Part shown: piece after piece, positions 32,993 through 35,543 of the stretch
Position numbering within the stretch: position 1 is the stretch's first letter
How the letters are laid out: every line of letters begins with the position of its first letter
From: Ignavibacteriota bacterium
Lineage (GTDB): Bacteria > Bacteroidota > Ignavibacteria > SZUA-365
DNA length: 35,543 bases
Assembly: GCA_016218045.1 (NCBI GenBank)
Contig: JACRFB010000052.1
Span: forward strand, 144,481 to 180,023
Direction of reading: 5' to 3'
Position numbers and translations under genes: made by a program
Notes under the pieces: model-generated
Databases searched by the model: none
The model's input: the letters and a program-made list of their open reading frames with translations, nothing else
What the model was told of the DNA's origin: nothing

Positions 32993-34723
32993 TCACCGCG
33001 TGCGATATACAATGAGTGGTAGAACGGAGCGCGTGGTACCATTGCTCGCATGAATGTAGTACGTGCCGGGCGCGAGATGCGAGACATTGTACGGGACGGA
33101 GAATGGTCCGGCTTCCCGCTCGCCATCGAATACTGACCCTAATTCACGGCCCTGAATGTCGTGTAATGTAAGCGTGAGATGCCCGGCGGCACCGTTGTTT
33201 CCGGATATTGTTGTGTCTCCTGCGGCGGGCGAGGGGTAGGTATATCCCAGTTGAATGTCATTCGGCTCCTTCGAAGCAAGAGACTGCACGGACACGACCC
33301 CGGATGTCGTAATCTTCGCGAGATAGAGTTGATACGATAATTCACCTGAGTTTAACTGTGCCCACACGAGAAATGCTTCGCCAGGCTTCACCATGCGGAT
33401 CAGTTGATGATGAATGGCTGCTGGTCGTGGAGGATTCGTCTCAACCTCTATGCCGTCGACTGTGGCGGAGCCAGGTGCCGTCCATCGTGCGGTCCCAGTG
33501 CTGTCAATCCACTGCACCCAGTGCTCGCGACTACCGTACTGCCCACCGGTGATGAATAATCCGCCCTTGCCATCTGGGCTTGCCTCACACTCCGGATAAA
33601 AGGATTCTTTACGATACCCATTGCTCTCATCAACGACGGTCACACCATGATGTCCAAGTCTCGTTGGGTTCCAATATGAGCTATCAAGATTATTAGAGTA
33701 ATGCTGAGCCTCATAGTAAACAAAATTTGGGGCGCCGAGAAACGTATAATATAAATACACCCCGCCCTTTCCATCCGGCAACATGTCACCCTTTGAACGA
33801 CCTTTCATAAGTACTACACCATCGGTGCCGAAAGAACATTTCCCGTATTTGTCGAAATGTTGTGCCGCTTGGTCCCGTACAAACTCCTTATACCAGAACA
33901 CATACACACCGCCGGCATTGTCCTCCACCAATTTCACAAGCTGCCAATTCCAATTCGGGTGCTCCGCCACGGGTATCCCGTTTTCCGTCCACTGCGCAAC
34001 CCCATTGCGATCGAATTTTTGGATGTATACCTGGTGATCTACATCGGTTCGTTTCTCCGTCCAGCGCTCGATCCAGGCCACGTATACATCGCCACTGCTG
34101 TCGGCACAAAGAACGTCGATGCCTGCAATGTATGCGGCACTATCGGGCCTCTGTGAAAGCAACACACACGAGTCACCCCACATCGGCCGACCACCCGAAT
34201 CCACCCGCTGGATCCACGGGCGCGTGAAATCCCAGTTGTAACTTACAACATACATTCCTCCCGCACCGTCGGGCGTTACATCCACCAACCCAGCAGGACG
34301 TGATGCGCTGTTAATCACCACGCCGCCGGAAGCCCAATACTCCTGCCCAGCCGTGTCGATCTTCTGTACCCGTACGTAAGGATAATGCACCCATGCCATT
34401 GTTACAGCGCCGTTATACATGGGGGTGACTTCAAGATATTGCTGCCGAACGGAATCTGTGATGGACACTTGTTTCCCGTACCGCTCCCAGAGAGGCCGAC
34501 CGTCATTATTCACACGCTGAATATATACATCTTTCCGAACGCCATACGTGACGTCTTCCCAGGTAACAAATGCACCTCCTGTTCCGTCCGGTATTAGTCT
34601 AGGGTAGAAAAACTCGCGAGCGGATAGAGGATCAGTCAACGGAAGTCCGTATCGCAGCCACTGTGCACCGGCGTTGATGTGAAGGAGTATTGCTGCAAAA
34701 CAGATTGTCAGGATTGTTTTCAT
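32993..34723 (-). CDS. Exported repeat protein with T9SS type A C-terminal sorting domain
   Basis: A 576-residue secreted protein. Signal peptide (MKTILTICFAAILLHINAGAQ), then eight or so blades of about 45-60 residues built around 'DG.GG.[FY]V.W' and 'W...G' patterns (e.g. PDGTGGAFVTWED, TPDGAGGMYVVSY, EDNAGGVYVFWY, PDGKGGVYLYYT, SPDGKGGLFITGG), suggesting a beta-propeller. The last 85 residues form a T9SS sorting domain: LGYTYPSPAAGDTTIS, LHDIQGRELGSVFDGEREAG, LAPGTYYIHAS and a basic end. Such proteins cross the outer membrane and are attached or released at the surface. A strong AGGGGG site lies seven bases before the ATG. The broken small gene upstream ends 10 bp before it and may share its promoter. 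Base composition is visibly more A+T rich than the bat genes. Confidence 0.87.
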   Translation of the reverse strand: MKTILTICFAAILLHINAGAQWLRYGLPLTDPLSAREFFYPRLIPDGTGGAFVTWEDVTYGVRKDVYIQRVNNDGRPLWERYGKQVSITDSVRQQYLEVTPMYNGAVTMAWVHYPYVRVQKIDTAGQEYWASGGVVINSASRPAGLVDVTPDGAGGMYVVSYNWDFTRPWIQRVDSGGRPMWGDSCVLLSQRPDSAAYIAGIDVLCADSSGDVYVAWIERWTEKRTDVDHQVYIQKFDRNGVAQWTENGIPVAEHPNWNWQLVKLVEDNAGGVYVFWYKEFVRDQAAQHFDKYGKCSFGTDGVVLMKGRSKGDMLPDGKGGVYLYYTFLGAPNFVYYEAQHYSNNLDSSYWNPTRLGHHGVTVVDESNGYRKESFYPECEASPDGKGGLFITGGQYGSREHWVQWIDSTGTARWTAPGSATVDGIEVETNPPRPAAIHHQLIRMVKPGEAFLVWAQLNSGELSYQLYLAKITTSGVVSVQSLASKEPNDIQLGYTYPSPAAGDTTISGNNGAAGHLTLTLHDIQGRELGSVFDGEREAGPFSVPYNVSHLAPGTYYIHASNGTTRSVLPLIVYRTR

Positions 34724-34733
34724 GACACACCCC

Positions 34734-35109
34734 CTATCTCAGCAGACGTAGTGTGCCGGTGGTCGTACCGTGCTCAGTTACGATACTATAACGATACACT
34801 CCCGCGGGAATGGACGGAGCAGCGTTGAAGCGCACAGCATGTTCACCCGAGCTCTGCACACCGTCGTACAGTGTTGCCATCTCGGAGCCGAGGGTGTTGG
34901 CGATCTCTTGCGTCCATTGTGCCGTGGTCAACGTATCTCCGTTTCGGACCGCATCACGTTCCGTGTCGGGCCACATTCCATACAGCCCGATCGGGAAAAA
35001 GGTTGTCGAATCCATAACCCGTGTTTGGGCGTGGGCTACCCCCCCCCCCCCCGCAAAGGATAACTGCCATCACGCACATTGTTGCCATGAGACTTCGCTG
35101 TGTTTTCAT
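34734..35109 (-). pseudogene. Frameshifted exported protein remnant with T9SS-like C-terminus (G14 tract in signal peptide)
   Basis: ATG 35109 (GGAG five bases upstream) starts a signal peptide, MKTQRSLMATMCVMAVILC, then enters a run of 14 G on the coding strand (35039-35052 on the plus strand as C14). With 14 G the frame goes wrong and continues to a chance end at 34954. With 13 G (or 10, or 16) it reads into VAHAQ, a normal signal-peptidase site, and then TRVMDSTTFFPIGLYGMW..., open to 34734. That product would be 124 residues. Its last 55 residues (NTLGSEMATLYDGVQSSGEH...IPAGVYRYSI) are the final strands of a T9SS/FlgD-type domain, but the first strands of that domain and any passenger are missing, so it also looks internally deleted. 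It could be phase-variable, dead, or an assembly error. Confidence 0.65.
35039..35052. repeat. C14/G14 homopolymer
   Basis: Fourteen consecutive C on the plus strand (G on the coding strand of the small exported gene). It is the only long homopolymer I noticed in the window and falls exactly between the hydrophobic core and the cleavage site of a signal peptide. Confidence 0.9.
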
Positions 35110-35127
35110 ACGTGCTCCGATTGATGT

Positions 35128-35157
35128 GCACTGCCCCAGTGCGGACATCATTGTCCG
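35128..35157 (-). promoter_or_regulatory. Two adjacent leader hairpins
   Basis: GCACTG-CCC-CAGTGC (35128-35142) and CGGACA-TCAT-TGTCCG (35142-35157) are two perfect 6-bp stems sharing one base. They lie between the predicted promoter and ATG 35109. If transcription starts near 35166 they would form the very 5' end of the message and could stabilise it or control translation. Confidence 0.45.
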
Positions 35158-35172
35158 ATTATCACTGAAATG

Positions 35173-35201
35173 AACATACGCATCGCCAAAGGTGAAGTCA
35201 A
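35173..35201 (-). promoter_or_regulatory. Probable promoter for the T9SS-type genes
   Basis: Minus-strand reading: TTGACT (35196-35201), 17 bp, TATGTT (35173-35178): 5/6 and 4/6 of the sigma-70 consensus at ideal spacing. The expected start near 35166 gives a leader of about 57 bases before ATG 35109. Confidence 0.4.
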
Positions 35202-35238
35202 GCAGTGCAAAAATTCCACATCCTGCTGGCTTACAATT

Positions 35239-35543
35239 CGATTTCGTGATATCAATCCGCCATTCCGTCAGGCCGCTCTGCCATTCCATGATCGCAAAAG
35301 TCCATTCGGTGAAATAAAACGTCCTTCCGGAAATGCGAAACGTCCTTCCGGAAATGCGAAACGTCCTTCCGGAAATGCGACACGTCCTTCCGGAAATGCG
35401 ACACGTCCTTCCGGAAATGTGAAACGTCCTTCCGGAAATGTGAAACGTCCTTCCGGAAATGTGAAACGTCCTTCCGGAAATGTGAAACGTCCTTCCGGAA
35501 ATGTGAAACGTCCTTCCGGAAATGTGAAACATCCTTCCGGAAA
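35239..35543. repeat. 21-bp-period minisatellite centred on TTCCGGAA, runs off the window
   Basis: From 35323 to the right edge, ten near-identical 21-bp units follow each other (unit starts every 21 bp from 35323), each with the palindrome TTCCGGAA and then ATG[CT]GA[AC]ACGT; the last one is cut by the edge. Leftwards the same 21-bp phase continues in decayed units at 35302, 35281, 35260 and 35239. Spacing of 21 bp is two DNA helix turns. All three minus-strand frames stay open through the perfect part because 21 is a multiple of 3, so an open frame here is not evidence of a gene. The bases from 35110 to 35238 hold only the leader and promoter features listed. Confidence 0.93.

Noticed and set aside
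34954-35532. A 192-codon minus-strand open frame with N-terminal heptapeptide repeats (ISGRTFH) continuing into the signal peptide at 35109
   Set aside because: The repeat unit is 21 bp, so any frame without a stop stays open; all minus frames do. The stretch 35110-35238 looks like promoter and leader, and a good ribosome site and signal peptide begin at 35109.

Overview
The window looks like a chromosome segment from a Gram-negative member of the Fibrobacterota–Chlorobiota–Bacteroidota (FCB) group, G+C rich by eye. The evidence is a complete Bacteroides-aerotolerance (bat) operon, a protein with a type IX secretion (T9SS) C-terminal sorting domain, several lipoproteins and a dipeptidyl-peptidase III of the short-motif HExxH type. 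A Kapabacteria/Ignavibacteria-like lineage is my best guess, but no rRNA or universal marker is present to confirm it. I see no tRNA, rRNA or CRISPR array.

Layout. 1-2328: an edge-truncated M64 peptidase (+) converges on an M49 lipoprotein peptidase (-), with a strong bidirectional terminator between them. 2502-10214: a carbohydrate operon holding a substrate-binding protein fused to a MalF-type permease, a MalG-type permease, a small membrane protein, a MalK-type ATPase, and an exported GH133-like debranching enzyme with a glucodextranase-type C-terminal domain. Together these suggest cutting of branched alpha-glucans outside the cytoplasm and uptake of the oligosaccharides. 10324-11913: a short CHAD protein overlapping a universal stress protein, and a convergent lipoprotein resembling the SecD periplasmic head. 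12038-17588: a translationally coupled TolC / adaptor / RND tripartite efflux operon.

17589-19179 is a REP/RAYT island. A REP-associated tyrosine transposase gene lies between a 98-bp-period tandem array upstream and a 115-bp-period array downstream. Both arrays carry the same palindrome, with a copy in opposite orientation on the two sides of the gene. 19180-21624: three tandem paralogues of a predicted outer-membrane beta-barrel family sharing a CxC motif. 21673-30012 (-): moxR, a DUF58 gene, a membrane-anchored accessory gene, batA, batB, batC, batD and batE, mostly with overlapping stop/start codons. 30249-32832: a radical SAM protein, a monofunctional peptidoglycan transglycosylase and an AlbA_2 (Schlafen-type) protein.

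32993-35543: an exported repeat protein with a T9SS domain, preceded by a broken small gene. That gene's signal peptide is interrupted by a 14-G homopolymer; one G fewer restores a frame with a signal-peptidase site. Upstream lies a 21-bp-period minisatellite centred on TTCCGGAA that grades from degenerate to near-perfect and runs off the window. The most unusual items are the RAYT with its two arrays, the G14 frameshift, the 21-bp array and the substrate-binding-protein/permease fusion. All functional calls come from reading motifs by eye; no database search was run.
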